The notes under the pieces: model-generated
Told to the model about the DNA's origin: nothing
The model's input: the letters and a program-made list of their open reading frames with translations, nothing else
The model's database searches: none
Source: Panulirus ornatus
Taxonomy: Eukaryota > Arthropoda > Malacostraca > Decapoda > Palinuridae
Length of the DNA: 64,000 bases
Assembly: GCF_036320965.1 (NCBI RefSeq)
Contig: NC_092269.1
Coordinates: forward strand, 36,335,343-36,399,342
Reading direction: 5' to 3'
Made by a program: the position numbers and the translations under genes
Part shown: piece after piece, positions 11,091-21,675 of the stretch
How the letters are laid out: each line of letters opens with the position of its first letter
How positions within the stretch are numbered: position 1 is the stretch's first letter

Positions 11091-11743
11091 TGTGGGTGTT
11101 GAAACATGCCCCCCTCGATGCTGTAGGAGTGCGTGGGGACGCCACCCCGTAAGAGTTAAGCTGTGGTGTTGAAATATGCCCCTTTGATGCTGTAGGAGTG
11201 TGTGGGGACGCCACCCCTTAAGAGTTAAGCTGTGGTGTTGAAACATGCCCCCTCGATGCTGTAGGAGTGCGTGGGGAAGATGTGGTGTTGAAACATGCCC
11301 CCATGATGCTGTAGGAGTGCGTGGGGAAGATGTGGTGTTGAAACATGCCCCCTCGATGCTGTAGGAGTGCGTGGGGAAGATGTGGTGTTGAAACATGCCC
11401 CCATGATGCTGTAGGAGTGTGTGGGGAAGCTGTGGTGTTGAAACATGCCCCCAGATGCTGTAGGAGTGCGTGGGGAAGATGTGGTGTTGAAACATGCCCC
11501 CTTGATGCTGTAGGAGTGCGTGGAGATGTGGTGTTGAAACATGCCCCCTTGATGCTGTAGGAGTGCGTGGGGAAGATGTGGTGTTGAAACATGCCCCCTC
11601 GATGCTGTAGGAGTGCGTGGGGAAGATGTGGTGTTGAAACATGCCCCCTCGATGCTGTAGGAGTGCGTGGGGACGCCTCTCCTTAAGGGTTAACCTGTGG
11701 TGTTGAAATATGCCCCCTCGATGCCGAGGGAGTGCGTGGGGAG
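11091..11743. repeat. Minisatellite, about 50-bp unit with 70-bp variants, 12 copies
   Basis: Units contain GTGGTGTTGAAACATGCCCC then GATGCTGTAGGAGTGCGTGG. Internal copies at about 11297 to 11644 are about 50 bp. The outermost copies carry an extra 15-20 bp around CCTTAAGAGTTAAGCTG, giving about 70 bp. Longer forms at the edges and shorter ones in the middle fit expansion from the centre of an older array. The open frame of about 300 codons on the minus strand is a frame-shifting read-through of the repeat and is rejected as a gene. Confidence 0.96.
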
Positions 11744-12536
11744 TATATTGTCAGGCGTGTGCGCCCCTAGAGCTCATAAGGGTTCGGGAGTATGTTAGGG
11801 AGTTAGCTGGTACTCTTGGGGAGGTATGCTAAATATATGTTCTTCCTCTTGTAAGGATTTGAGAGTATGGAAAGGCGTTTTAGAGGGGTGGGGTGTATGT
11901 TTGGGGAGTGTACTCGTTTGTTGAATATGTTACTCCCACAGTGACTTGAGACGTATGATGGTAGTATGTCGGATATATCGTTTCTTTCCCCCTGGGCGTT
12001 CGGTGGTATAATGTTTATCATAGTTTGCAGTTGTTGCTGGGTTAGGGAGTATACTTGGGGAGGGGCTCGGTTGGTAGAGTATACCCTAGGACCTTAGGGT
12101 GATGATGGCGGGGCTTCAGAATATGCTAATGCAGTCATGTGGAGGGTTTAGGGTATGCTAATGCGCGTGTTGACTGTGCCGGAGCAGCACAGGTCATCAC
12201 GCATGCGTCACGCACCGTCGACACTTGGGTCCCCAGTCACACGCGCGTTCGGGTTGGGCCAATCGACGTACGCCAGACAGCGGAGGAGGCTGACTGGCTG
12301 GCCAAACACTGTTTTTATGCTCTGGCGACCGTTGGACGCTGCCGGCCACTGGACAAATGTCGTACGTCACACTCAGACACACACACAAAAAAAAAAAAAG
12401 AGAAAAAAAATAATAGAATAAATAAAAATTGAAAGGGGAGACTGGAATGGAAAACTGTTCTCTTTTTGTATCATATGATTCAACACGTCTGACGGGTCTG
12501 TAAAGTCTGTTGGCCAAACAAACCCCCTTTCGGTCG

Positions 12537-12537
<1 letters not shown>
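11744..12537. other. Unique non-coding stretch
   Basis: Contains loose repeats of GGGAGTATA/GTATGTTAG-like motifs to about 12140 and an A-rich run at 12385-12410. No gene recognised. Confidence 0.5.

Positions 12538-12580
<43 letters not shown>
12538..12580. repeat. (GT)n microsatellite with nearby (CAG)n
   Basis: About 21 GT units ending in a G run. A (CAG)6-7 run follows at about 12617-12636. Confidence 0.97.
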
Positions 12581-12581
<1 letters not shown>

Positions 12582-12636
12582 GGGGGGGCGGGGGATGGAC
12601 AGAGGAGGCTTGCAGTAGCAGCAGCAGCAGCAGCAG

Positions 12637-13803
12637 CCCAGGTTGCAGATTGTAGCAAGATCAGGGTGTTGCTCCTGTCTGTGTAGAATGTGTGGAATAC
12701 ACGCGTGTTGTGCGTAGTCGTGTGTCCCTTTTCTCCCCGCTGCCTCCCTCTCCCCCTTCGTGGGAACTAGGAAGTATGCTGGGCTGATATACTTCCGCTG
12801 TCATGGTGGTGTGTGGGGGAGGTTGGGTGAGGGGTTGTCGTCGCAGGAGTATGCTGGATCATAGGTCGACGCTTGACACTTGTTGGTATACTCTCTTGTT
12901 GCATGAGGTATCGTGCGGGTATATCTTGCGTATGTCAGGCGCTCGAGACGCGACGATACCGTTCATCTTGGGTATAACCTGGACGGTATATATGTGTGTG
13001 TTAGGTGCGCCACCGTCAATTATGTATTTGGATCGACTGATATGTTGTGTGTGGGGTGGACCGGACACCATGATAGTATGATGAGAGAGTGTCACTTGCA
13101 TTTGTTATTAAACTCCTTATTATCATGGATGAGGCAGTATTACACGGGAGGTTCCCGCGGTGAAGGAACATAGAATTACACTGACACATTCGTATATTAT
13201 TTACTGACTTTTTTCTCGTCTTTTTTACGACATCGCAGTCGCCTGTTGCTGGAGTTTTACAGGAGTGGCATATGATCACTGTCTTATATAGTAATCTAGT
13301 CTTATATTTATGTTGGTAAGAATGTAGAATGGGTATGTTATCAGTCACTTATCTATTATCTTGAAGTAACTGTCTGTGAATCTATTCATCACGCTCGAAA
13401 AGGGTTTCAGAATGCGAAGAGAAAGAGCCGAAGACTTGCTTAGTCCACTCGCCGGATCCCCTCGCACCGTCTTACTTTCAACCTTTGCCGCTCCCGGGTA
13501 CACCTTTGCATTCCTGCGCCCGCACTGCTCCTACTGTGCCCCCTTCCCTCCTCCTCCAAAAAAAAAGAAAAAAAGAGCGACTGTTCCCTCGTGGTATCAC
13601 AATCTTCTGGATGGCGACACACCGGGAGCGAGCCATTTGTAACGCGCTGCAAGAAACTGGGTCTCTGACCTCTTTTAGGATGCGATATTTCTCACCGTCA
13701 CAGATTTCAGCTGCAACACGAGTTTTCCTAATGAAGACGAAGCGGTGGGAGCGGATGCGGTGGGTAGGCAGTGCGTCTGGTGGGAGTTGGACTTGGGAGG
13801 AGG
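12637..13803. other. Unique non-coding stretch
   Basis: Mixed-composition DNA with an A run at 13558-13575. Open frames of 90-145 codons on both strands overlap one another and lack recognisable domains. Confidence 0.5.
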
Positions 13804-14248
13804 TGTGGATCATGGAAACTGGAAGGTCCTGCTGGGTTAGTAAAAAGAGAAGGTTCGTAGATGGGTTCTGCATTATGGAAACTGGAATTTCCAGACGGTG
13901 TAGAAGAGTTTCCAGGTTCCTGTAGGGGCTCTGGATTATGGAAGCTGCAATGTCCGGGCGGTTTGATAGAGCTTCTAGGTTCCTGGAAGAGTTCAGGGTT
14001 TATATTAAACCTGGAATGTCCAGAGGGTTTAGTAGAGTTTCCAGGTTCCTTGAGAGGACGCTGGATTATGGAAACCGGAGTTTCCAGAGGGTTTAGTAGG
14101 GTTCCAGGTTCCTGGAGGGGCTCTGCATAATAGATACTGGAAGACCCAGGAGGTTTAGTAGAGTTTCCAGGTTCCTGGAAAGGGCTTTAGATCATAGTAG
14201 CTTAACGTTCCGGACCGTCTGCTGGAGTTTCCAAAGTTCCTGGAGGAG
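13804..14248. repeat. Minisatellite, about 62-bp unit, 7 degenerate copies
   Basis: Each copy carries GGATTATGGAAACTGGAAT, then a GGTTTAGTAGAGTTTCCAGG block and TTCCTGGAGGGGCTCT, with substitutions and small indels. Copy starts are near 13807, 13873, 13935, 14000, 14065, 14126 and 14188. Divergence is greater than in the 5.0-kb and 11-kb arrays, so it is probably older. Confidence 0.93.
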
Positions 14249-15233
14249 TGTTGCGGGTCCAGGCGTAAGGAGTGTTCCAGGGCCTAAGGTTTGAGCAGAT
14301 GCTGACATACGCAGGTGAGTGTTCCATCCACTGGATCCAGGCTGGGACGCCTTCAGTTGCCGAAGGTCGTAAGAGTTCTAAAAGTACCAAGACGGTTGCT
14401 TGTTTATACCTGAGCGGAGCGGAGCTTCCCCCCCACAGCTCCGCAGCGCCAACCTTCATTCCTTTTCCTCCAGATTAAAACCACAATTCTTTTTCTCCCC
14501 CGCGGTGATGATATTAACTTCATTACGATATACATTTAACGTTTTTTTTATACAGAGGCGTCAGGGATATTTTATAGGCCCCCCCGGAATGTTTTAATTT
14601 TGTCGGGATGATCTCGGTATCCTAATATTTTAAACCATAAAAGTATGCTTTACAACACGGTATGATGTGTTCATAGCGTTATTTTGGAATGTTTTACAAA
14701 TTATGATGAAATATGCGTATGGCGGGTCACAAGGCCTTTGTTCGGTGCTAGTGAGAAGCCTGTTATGATTAAATACCTCATATATATATATATGGAAAGG
14801 ATGGAGTAATGGAGGCTCTATGGTATCGAGACCTGAACATCCAGGAGGGCGAGAGGCATGGCTTGCCTTGGATAAGATGAATTGGATGGATGTGGTATAT
14901 GGGGGACGACACGCAGTCGCTGGGCTCAACTATAAGGCGGATGGAGCTGTGAAGATGAACCAAGGAGTTGACTCTGGTGGGTGGGCTGTGGTTTCGGTGC
15001 TGTATACATACATAAGAGCAAGAGATTGGATGTGTGTAACATTTGGGGGGAGGGGATTGGGAGAGACAGTTAGGTATGTGGAATAAAAAGAGCATCGCAT
15101 TATCGATTCTGTTTCATTTCTCACACTTGGTATAAATCTTACAACGAGCCCGCGCGGTCCAGCTCGTATATCGCCAACGAAATTGTAAGGTGGTCGGAGA
15201 CGCAGAATTGTGAATGGCTGGTCTAATGTGTTT
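14249..15233. other. Unique non-coding stretch
   Basis: Includes a short (TA)n near 14780-14792 and T-rich sequence. No repeat array or recognisable exon. Confidence 0.5.
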
Positions 15234-15345
15234 TCCTCCTCTTCCTCCTCCTCCTCCTCCTCCTCCTCTTCCTCCTTCCCCCACCTTCTCCTCTTCCTCC
15301 TCCCCCACCTTCTCCTCTTCCTCTTCCTCCTCCTCCTTTCCCCAA
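15234..15345. repeat. (CTC)n/(TTCCTC)n polypyrimidine tract
   Basis: Imperfect CTC and CTTCCTC repeats. Within it, a segment with CCACCTTCTCCTCTTCCTC occurs twice at about 26 bp spacing. Confidence 0.95.
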
Positions 15346-15473
15346 AACAAGCCACCACATGGGTAGCAGTACCCCATAAACCTAAATTAAATGGAATGAA
15401 ATCTCTCGCCTGTTTTACGGCTGTGGATAAAGCACATCCCGGATTATTTTCTTCACGTCTCCTCCCCACCATA

Positions 15474-15503
15474 ACCTCCTCCTCCTCCTCCTCCTCCTCC
15501 TCC
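15474..15503. repeat. (CTC)n tract
   Basis: Ten CTC units. Confidence 0.96.
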
Positions 15504-15590
15504 GCTTCTTTCCCAGATACAAGGAAAAAAGGGAAAGACAGAGACAGAGAGGAGGAGGAGGAGGAGGGCTACTGCTGTCCCAGACAGGCG

Positions 15591-15593
<3 letters not shown>

Positions 15594-15653
<60 letters not shown>
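15594..15653. repeat. (GA)n microsatellite
   Basis: About 30 GA units, first of three long purine/pyrimidine tracts within 265 bp. Confidence 0.98.
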
Positions 15654-15654
<1 letters not shown>

Positions 15655-15703
15655 TGGGTGAGACTGCTTTTTCAAACAGACGAAAGGCAATGAAACCAAA
15701 CAG

Positions 15704-15706
<3 letters not shown>

Positions 15707-15768
<62 letters not shown>
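15707..15768. repeat. (GA)n microsatellite, left arm of inverted pair
   Basis: About 31 GA units. The complementary (CT)n begins 21 bp later. Confidence 0.98.
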
Positions 15769-15770
<2 letters not shown>

Positions 15771-15786
15771 AAATGTATCAAGAGAA

Positions 15787-15789
<3 letters not shown>

Positions 15790-15855
<66 letters not shown>
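15790..15855. repeat. (CT)n microsatellite, right arm of inverted pair
   Basis: About 33 CT units, followed by a short GA run. Together with 15707-15768 it makes a near-perfect inverted repeat with arms of about 62 bp and a loop of about 21 bp. Confidence 0.98.
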
Positions 15856-15857
<2 letters not shown>

Positions 15858-16234
15858 AGAGAGAGACGCTGACGTTAAAGAGACAGTCGACAGTTTAACC
15901 AAGCCTAGCCGCAAAAAGAGTTAAACTGCTCTTTTGGAAATACTGTCGCGCGCGTGAGAGACGCCGGACTGAAATACTCTCATCTGACCTCGATGAAGAT
16001 GACCCAGTCCCACTGACCTGACCAGCCGAGTCCCAGGTGACCTCGTCTCTCCTCCCAGGTGAGAGACAGAGCGTCGACTGCTGTGGCAAGTTGGCCTCCT
16101 CCCGTGCACGGTGGAGGCCGTCTTTGACGATACTCGGACCTGGGAGGAGCTGTCTACTGCTCCCCCTGAGAAGTCTTAACCTTCGTTGAGGACGAGTTCT
16201 GCTTTTCCTCAAGAGTCTCTCCTCGACGGAGAAT

Positions 16235-16236
<2 letters not shown>
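15856..16236. other. Unique non-coding stretch
   Basis: GC-moderate, no repeat; no recognisable domain in the short open frames. Confidence 0.5.

Positions 16237-16323
<87 letters not shown>
16237..16323. repeat. (CT)n microsatellite
   Basis: About 43 perfect CT units. Confidence 0.98.
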
Positions 16324-16325
<2 letters not shown>

Positions 16326-16500
16326 GCAGCGAGGATTCGAACCCAGACTCTTTTTTTTTTTTACTGGGCTCTCGTTTGATAAACTCGGTCGCAGACGGAG
16401 ACTTCGAGCGTAGGCAGAACAGCCGGCGAAACCCTCGTTAAGGCACAGTGTGTATAAACCTGCGCGAACCACCTTTAGAGCGGGACACCTACGCGTAAAT
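16324..16500 (-). other. Possible relic of a tRNA-derived element (box B only)
   Basis: On the minus strand, 16333-16344 reads GGGTTCGAATCC, a perfect match to the polymerase III box B, preceded by an A-run and followed directly by the GA strand of the adjacent tract. I could not find a convincing box A upstream, nor the body shared by the SINEs at 4 kb and 30 kb. It may be a diverged SINE or a chance match. Confidence 0.3.
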
Positions 16501-16729
16501 GCCAAGAGAGTTGTGATCGTCTTGATGGGATCGGATCCTACGTCTCCTCGTTATAATCTGTGATCCATTAAGATCTTTGTCGTGGAGGTCAGGGTATTAA
16601 GACCCCTTAAGGGGGGGGGGGGGGGTGTTAGACTCGAAGTCGAGGAGGAGCCAGTTCTAATCCGCAGCAGAGTCTTCAAGGGCGCAGTAATGACTTTGTT
16701 TGTGTCTCTGTGGATCTGGGGACGGTATG

Positions 16730-16732
<3 letters not shown>

Positions 16733-16793
<61 letters not shown>
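16733..16793. repeat. (AT)n microsatellite
   Basis: About 30 AT units. A G run lies upstream at about 16611-16626. Confidence 0.98.
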
Positions 16794-16800
<7 letters not shown>

Positions 16801-17102
16801 TGGCTCGTGGCCTGATGACTTTTATATGTATGGTGGGGCGGAGGTGGGGAAATATGACCCCCCTTTTTTAGAGAAGGTTTTATAGATGTTTTACCTTGAT
16901 GTTGTTTACCGTCTTTGTACCCTTGTTTTTTGCCATTTTCTGTCTTGATTTTGTTCATTTTTTTTTCTACCATTCTACCATTTTCTTACCCTGTGTTTGT
17001 ATTCATTATATACCATTTTCTCTCTTTGATGGTTGTTGTATGGCGCAGTCCTCTGGAGTCCGGGGTCTTCCGTGGTGTTGACGAGCCCGGGAAACATGCG
17101 TG

Positions 17103-17104
<2 letters not shown>

Positions 17105-17164
<60 letters not shown>
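17105..17164. repeat. (CT)n microsatellite
   Basis: About 30 CT units, followed by a C/T-rich non-repetitive stretch. Confidence 0.98.
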
Positions 17165-17165
<1 letters not shown>

Positions 17166-17843
17166 GCTTAATCTCACTTGTTCGCTCTCGCTCGCCCTCT
17201 CGTGCAGACTCGTCTTACTCGCTAGCCCTCTCTCCTCTCCCATGCCACTCACTGGTCCTACTCGTTAGCCCTCTCCCTTGCACTTACTCCTCCCACTCAC
17301 CATCCCTCTCCCTATCCCACCGTCGGATCAGCTCCCCACAGTCCCTTCTCCCAGGGGCATGGGCGGGACTCCACCCAACACTCCTCTGCTGCTCCTTCCA
17401 ACCTCTCCCCTTCATCATAGCCGCCCACACTGCCTGCCTCTCCCTGCTCTCACACCAGGCTCTTATTGCCCTCCCACGTCCTGCCTCCCTCCCCGCTCTC
17501 CCGTGCCACCCTATTGCTCTGTTCTTCCATGAGTCCTCATTACCTCATTTTCTCCCCCTGATCTTAAGCACTCCTCATATGTCCATATCCTCACATGGGC
17601 ACCTCGTAGCCCCTATCCACCCCCTTCCCTTCCTTCCTCAAGTATATACACTTGTTCCCTCTTGGTTCATTCCACTTGGTTCGTTTACCCGTCCCGAGTT
17701 ACGAGGTTACGAGCGGATTGGACCTGTGGAGCACACTCGGCGTTGTTCTAGACGTACTTGGTTGGTGAACACGGGGTTCAACCGACGCCACCAACATGGT
17801 AGACTGTGTCTGTCTTCTGAGTTTAGCCAGAACGAAAGTTAAG

Positions 17844-17845
<2 letters not shown>
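17165..17845. other. Pyrimidine-rich unique stretch, no gene recognised
   Basis: Strong C+T bias on the plus strand to about 17640. A plus-strand open frame of about 270 codons (17033-17842) is dominated by Ser, Leu and Pro from this bias and from the CT tract, with no domain visible. It is not supported as a gene. Confidence 0.5.

Positions 17846-17876
<31 letters not shown>
17846..17876. repeat. (GT)n microsatellite
   Basis: About 15 GT units. Confidence 0.97.
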
Positions 17877-17879
<3 letters not shown>

Positions 17880-18136
17880 GGATTAATTACCCATGTATAC
17901 TCACAGGGAGGGCGTTGTACACTGGTGGGGACCCCAATCACTCGAAACTTTATCGTGCAAGTTCTTGAATTTCTTTTATGTCGTCACCATTAACCATTTC
18001 TTCAGACATTTGATTGCATTCGTCCACCATAAAAGTACCATACCACTTCTTTTTTTTTTAACAACTTTCTTGCATGATTACATGTCCACGTGTGGGATTA
18101 CTTTTTGTGATTACTCTGCGTGTTTTGGGGAGAGGA

Positions 18137-18141
<5 letters not shown>

Positions 18142-18191
<50 letters not shown>

Positions 18192-18200
18192 GCACGCACC
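18142..18200. repeat. (CA)n grading into (CGCA)n
   Basis: About 22 CA units followed by three CGCA units. The change creates CpG steps at one end only. Confidence 0.97.
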
Positions 18201-18255
18201 AGCCCAAGCCAGGTACCCATTAAGTGACTAGCGTTAGTATTAGTTGGGAAGGGTG

Positions 18256-18280
18256 CTGCTGCTGCTGCTGCTGCTGCTGG
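18256..18280. repeat. (CTG)n tract
   Basis: About eight CTG units. Confidence 0.96.
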
Positions 18281-18400
18281 TGGAACAGAAGTTGATTGGC
18301 CAAGGAAGGGCACTAGGACGGGATTGGGTTGTGTGATGCGCGTTTGTGTGTGTGCGCGTGTGAGCACATGGGAAGGACAGGTAACGGGGAATCACATGAA

Positions 18401-18459
18401 TTCTGGCGGGGTTATGTGCAGTTATAATTTCTGGCGGGGTTATGTGCAGTTATAATTTC
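18401..18459. repeat. 28-bp direct duplication
   Basis: The segment containing TTCTGGCGGGGTTATGTGCA occurs twice without change, starting at 18401 and 18429. The following DNA to 18953 is unique and shows no gene. Confidence 0.95.
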
Positions 18460-18951
18460 GATCGTAGGAGAGATAGGAGAGTAAAAGAGAAGGCAATTTC
18501 CCAACCCATTCCCGTGAGGTGACGGCATTGGAGAGCAGGTAAGGGCTGTTGAATGGGGTTAGGGGGCGCCGGCCCTGCAAGAGCAGTACATTAAGCTTGA
18601 TCTAAGAGTATGTACTTTGCCTCCCTTCACAGCTTACTTACTCTATCCAAGCCACTAATAAAACCATGGCTTTCTTTGCCCATGCATCCAGCCTCGCTCT
18701 TGTATCTACAGTCCTGAACCTTTGCTGACGCCAGACACTCGCGGGATTTCTCTCATCATTGTTTACCTTAGATATCTGTGCGTCCCTCTGATGTATTTAT
18801 TCGTCCCCCAGACACTCTGTAAACATAAACATTTACCGTTTCGTGTAAACACTGCGGGTCCCTCCAAAGGCTTTCGCGATCCTCTTTGTGTCATTTCACA
18901 TTACCGTTGCCGTTCCTGTTGAAACAGTCCGTTGTTATTACTGTTTATGAA

Positions 18952-18953
<2 letters not shown>

Positions 18954-19035
<82 letters not shown>
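18954..19035. repeat. (TA)n microsatellite flanking an interspersed element
   Basis: About 40 TA units running into a T run that forms the left edge of the element at 19036. Confidence 0.98.
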
Positions 19036-19043
<8 letters not shown>

Positions 19044-19236
19044 TTTTTACTATTCGCTATTTCCCGCATTAGCGAGGTAGCGTTAAGAACAGAGGACTGA
19101 GCCTTTGAGGGAACATCCTCACCTGGGCCTCCTTCTCTGTTCCTTCTTTTGGAAAATGAAAAACGAGAGGGGAGGATTTCCAGCCCCCCGCTTCCTTCCC
19201 TTTTAGTCGCCTTCTACTCATCCCCACCAAGGGCAC

Positions 19237-19240
<4 letters not shown>
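19036..19240. mobile_element. (TA)n-bounded interspersed repeat, copy 1
   Basis: Begins with a T run and CTATTCGCTATTTCCCGC, includes GTTAAGAACAGAGGACTG, and ends near CCCCACCAAGGGCACCTCA, where a new (TA)n starts. Copy 2 at 19314 and copy 3 at 61772 share its first about 170 bp. The segment TAGCGAGGTAGCG faintly resembles a polymerase III box A, but there is no box B, so a tRNA origin is not supported. The family is dispersed and bounded by microsatellite in all three copies; I cannot name it. Peptides read from either strand are spurious. Confidence 0.8.

Positions 19241-19313
<73 letters not shown>
19241..19313. repeat. (TA)n microsatellite between element copies
   Basis: About 36 TA units joining copy 1 and copy 2 of the interspersed element. 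Confidence 0.98.
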
Positions 19314-19315
<2 letters not shown>

Positions 19316-19508
19316 CTATTCGCTATTTCCCGCATTAGCGAGGTAGCGTTAAGAACAGAGGACTGAGCCTTTGAGGGAACATCCTCACCTGGGCCTCCTT
19401 CTCTGTTCCTTCTTTTGGAAAATGAAAAACGAGAGGGGAGGATTTCCAGCCCCCCGCCTTCCTTCCCTTTTAGTCGCCTACTACTCATCCCCACCAAGGG
19501 CACCTCAT
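19314..19508. mobile_element. (TA)n-bounded interspersed repeat, copy 2
   Basis: Nearly identical to copy 1, offset by 266 bp. It shares copy 1's private bases (GACTGAGCC and the CCCCACCAAGGGCACCTCA end), which copy 3 lacks. Copies 1 and 2 therefore arose by local tandem duplication of a (TA)n-plus-element unit rather than by two insertions. The right end runs into unique sequence instead of (TA)n. Confidence 0.8.
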
Positions 19509-19805
19509 CCCCGACACTGAGGTGGGCCGGTGATCGCACGACGGACGAGTGCCACCGGTATTAAACCCCGGTGGCCAACACACACACACCAGCCTTGCTT
19601 GCCTGTCTCGGCGGACCACACTGAGCCGCTGTGTTAGACTCGCAAAGACCATCATGAGCTTGCGTTGCCTCTCATAGCCTACTCGTCTCCCCACACCCAG
19701 CCAGCGCTACGATATCAGTGTGTGTGTGTGTGTGTCAAGCTCTTTGGTGTAATAAACGCTTCTATCTTTCTCACGTAGGTTATAGCGCTGCTGAAGCCAT
19801 TTGCT

Positions 19806-20095
19806 TCATTTCATTCAGGAGTCGTTCATTCTTATTCGCTTATTCATTTCATTCAGACGTTGTTCATTCATTCGTTTATTCATTTCATTCAGACGTCGTT
19901 CATTCTTATTCGCTTATTCATTTCATTCAGACGTTGTTCATTCATTCGCTAATTCATTTCATTCAGACTTCTTTCATTCTTATTCGCTTATTCATTTCAT
20001 TCAGACGTTGTTCGTTCATTCGCCTTATTCATTTCATTCAGACGTTGTTCGTTCGTATTCGCTTATTCATTTCATTTAGACATTTGTTCATTTCT
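19806..20095. repeat. Minisatellite, 36/38-bp alternating units
   Basis: The marker ATTCAG lies at 19813, 19851, 19887, 19925, 19961, 19999 and 20036, so spacing alternates 38, 36, 38, 36, 38 and 37. Units alternate between CGTTCATTCTTATTCGC and GTTCATTCATTCG forms, making a dimer of about 74 bp. The His/Phe/Ser-rich frames across it are repeat translations. Confidence 0.95.
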
Positions 20096-20334
20096 TTATT
20101 TTATTTTTTTTATTTCTACCATTTAGGGCGTTTTTCGTTCATACATTGGTTTTGTTTTTAGATGAAGGTGTACTGAATCCTTCGAAAAAGTATTTTCTTC
20201 TGTTTTTTTTTTTCTTACATGGCCGAGTCTTGTATTTTATCGTGACTTGAATGGGTTACTCTCTCACTTAACAGTGGAAAGAAATTGTGATTGCTAAATC
20301 AATAGAGGATTTGGTGGCTGGTTGGGCCACCACC

Positions 20335-20411
20335 CCTCCTCCTCCTCCTCCTCCTCTTCCCCCTCCTCCTCCTCCTCCTCCTCCTCCTCCTCCTCCTCCT
20401 CCTCCTCCTCC
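20335..20411. repeat. (CCT)n trinucleotide tract
   Basis: About 24 CCT units with one CTTCCCC interruption. Confidence 0.98.
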
Positions 20412-20686
20412 CCGCACATCATGGGACGGTGTTCGGGGGTGGGGGAAGGGGAAGTGGGGTGTGGGGTTAATGGTGGGTCTGGGTTCACAGGCAGTCCGCC
20501 AGGTGGTGCTTCTGCATGTGTACCATGTTGTGTACACACTGTAATATGTGCACGTGAATGTACGCCAGACAGGTGAGCCTCGGTTAAAAGTGTTGGGATT
20601 TGAGGGGGAGTGGGTGGGTTGTGGCCCTCGTGAATGTCCAAACCTTAGACCACCACCTCCCCGGAATGTACATATGGTTGATTGTA

Positions 20687-20801
<115 letters not shown>

Positions 20802-20988
20802 CGTGGAGTGCCACTGCCGTGGGTCGAGGACGAGCGCGTGGCAAAAGGTCGCTGCAGGCTTGGATTTCTGTCTCATTCCACCAGCATTCTTGCAGCAATA
20901 CTCACGAACCGAATATCGATATATGTATATATATATCCTCCTTAGTGCTGATTTGGCATTATCAAAGCCGTGTGTGTGGTTGCTCGGG

Positions 20989-21096
20989 CCGGATAAAGCA
21001 CCAATGAAACCGAATATCGATGGGCCGGATGAAGCACCTATGAAACCGAATATCGATGGGCCGGATGAAGCACCTATGAAACCGAATATCGATGCC
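20989..21096 (+). repeat. 36-bp in-phase tandem repeat, 3 copies
   Basis: CCGGATGAAGCACCTATGAA plus a 16-bp remainder ending in CGAATATCGATGGG, at 20989, 21025 and 21061. A core of ACCGAATATCGAT also occurs alone upstream near 20907 and downstream near 21116. The period is a multiple of three, so the plus strand reads a 12-residue peptide repeat (GPDEAPMKPNID). It lies in a frame otherwise made of a translated CT tract, so expression is doubtful. Confidence 0.93.
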
Positions 21097-21128
21097 GCTT
21101 CTACCTAATGCCGAAACCGAATATCGAT

Positions 21129-21643
21129 ATTCTGGTGCTGTTGTTGACCCTAGGGAGAGGTTGGGGGGTTGTTGTTAGTATTCGAACCCCGTAGAGTTTC
21201 TTGGCGTGGGAGTGTGTGTGTGTGTTGCAGGTGATGTGCGAGAGAGGTGGTGGCTGGGTCTTCTAATTTGAAGGGAGGTGCCCTTGGTGCAGGGGTTCGA
21301 CTGTAGGCACCCCTTCAGCGCCGCACGGGGGAGTTTAGGGGGAAAGAGATGTGAGGAAGATGTCCTGTCAGTAGCGACTGCCTCGAAGTCCTCCATTCTT
21401 GCGTCTCCGGGCTGATTCGTAGCTCGGTGAAAGGGTCGGCGTGTGCAAACCTCGACCACCGTTCTTCCGTCCACCCCGCCCGCACCTCCTCCCCATCTTG
21501 CTGGAACGGATAATTTCTTTCTGTATCCAGTGCTCTCTTTCCCACGGTCTTCCCCACGAGATGGAAGTGTTCCTTCCCATCGTCTTTTCAGATACGTTGT
21601 GCTAACCCCTTTTACACCCGAGGGAGACATGGGCTGTTGTGTT

Positions 21644-21675
<32 letters not shown>

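Noticed and set aside
10716..11642. Minus-strand open frame of 308 codons, the longest in the window
   Set aside because: Most of it is read-through of the 50-bp minisatellite; the unit drifts through frames and has no conserved peptide phase.
17033..17842. Plus-strand open frame of 269 codons
   Set aside because: Driven by the (CT)n tract and C/T-rich flank; Ser/Leu/Pro composition and no recognisable domain.
19060..19090. tRNA origin for the (TA)n-bounded element
   Set aside because: TAGCGAGGTAGCG only partly matches box A and no box B lies within 100 bp in any of the three copies.
19069..19539. Minus-strand open frame of 156 codons over the interspersed element
   Set aside because: Spans two copies of a non-coding repeat and an Ile-Tyr run from (TA)n.
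21175..21305. Box-B-like strings suggesting another SINE
   Set aside because: No box A at proper spacing and no shared body with the two SINE copies.
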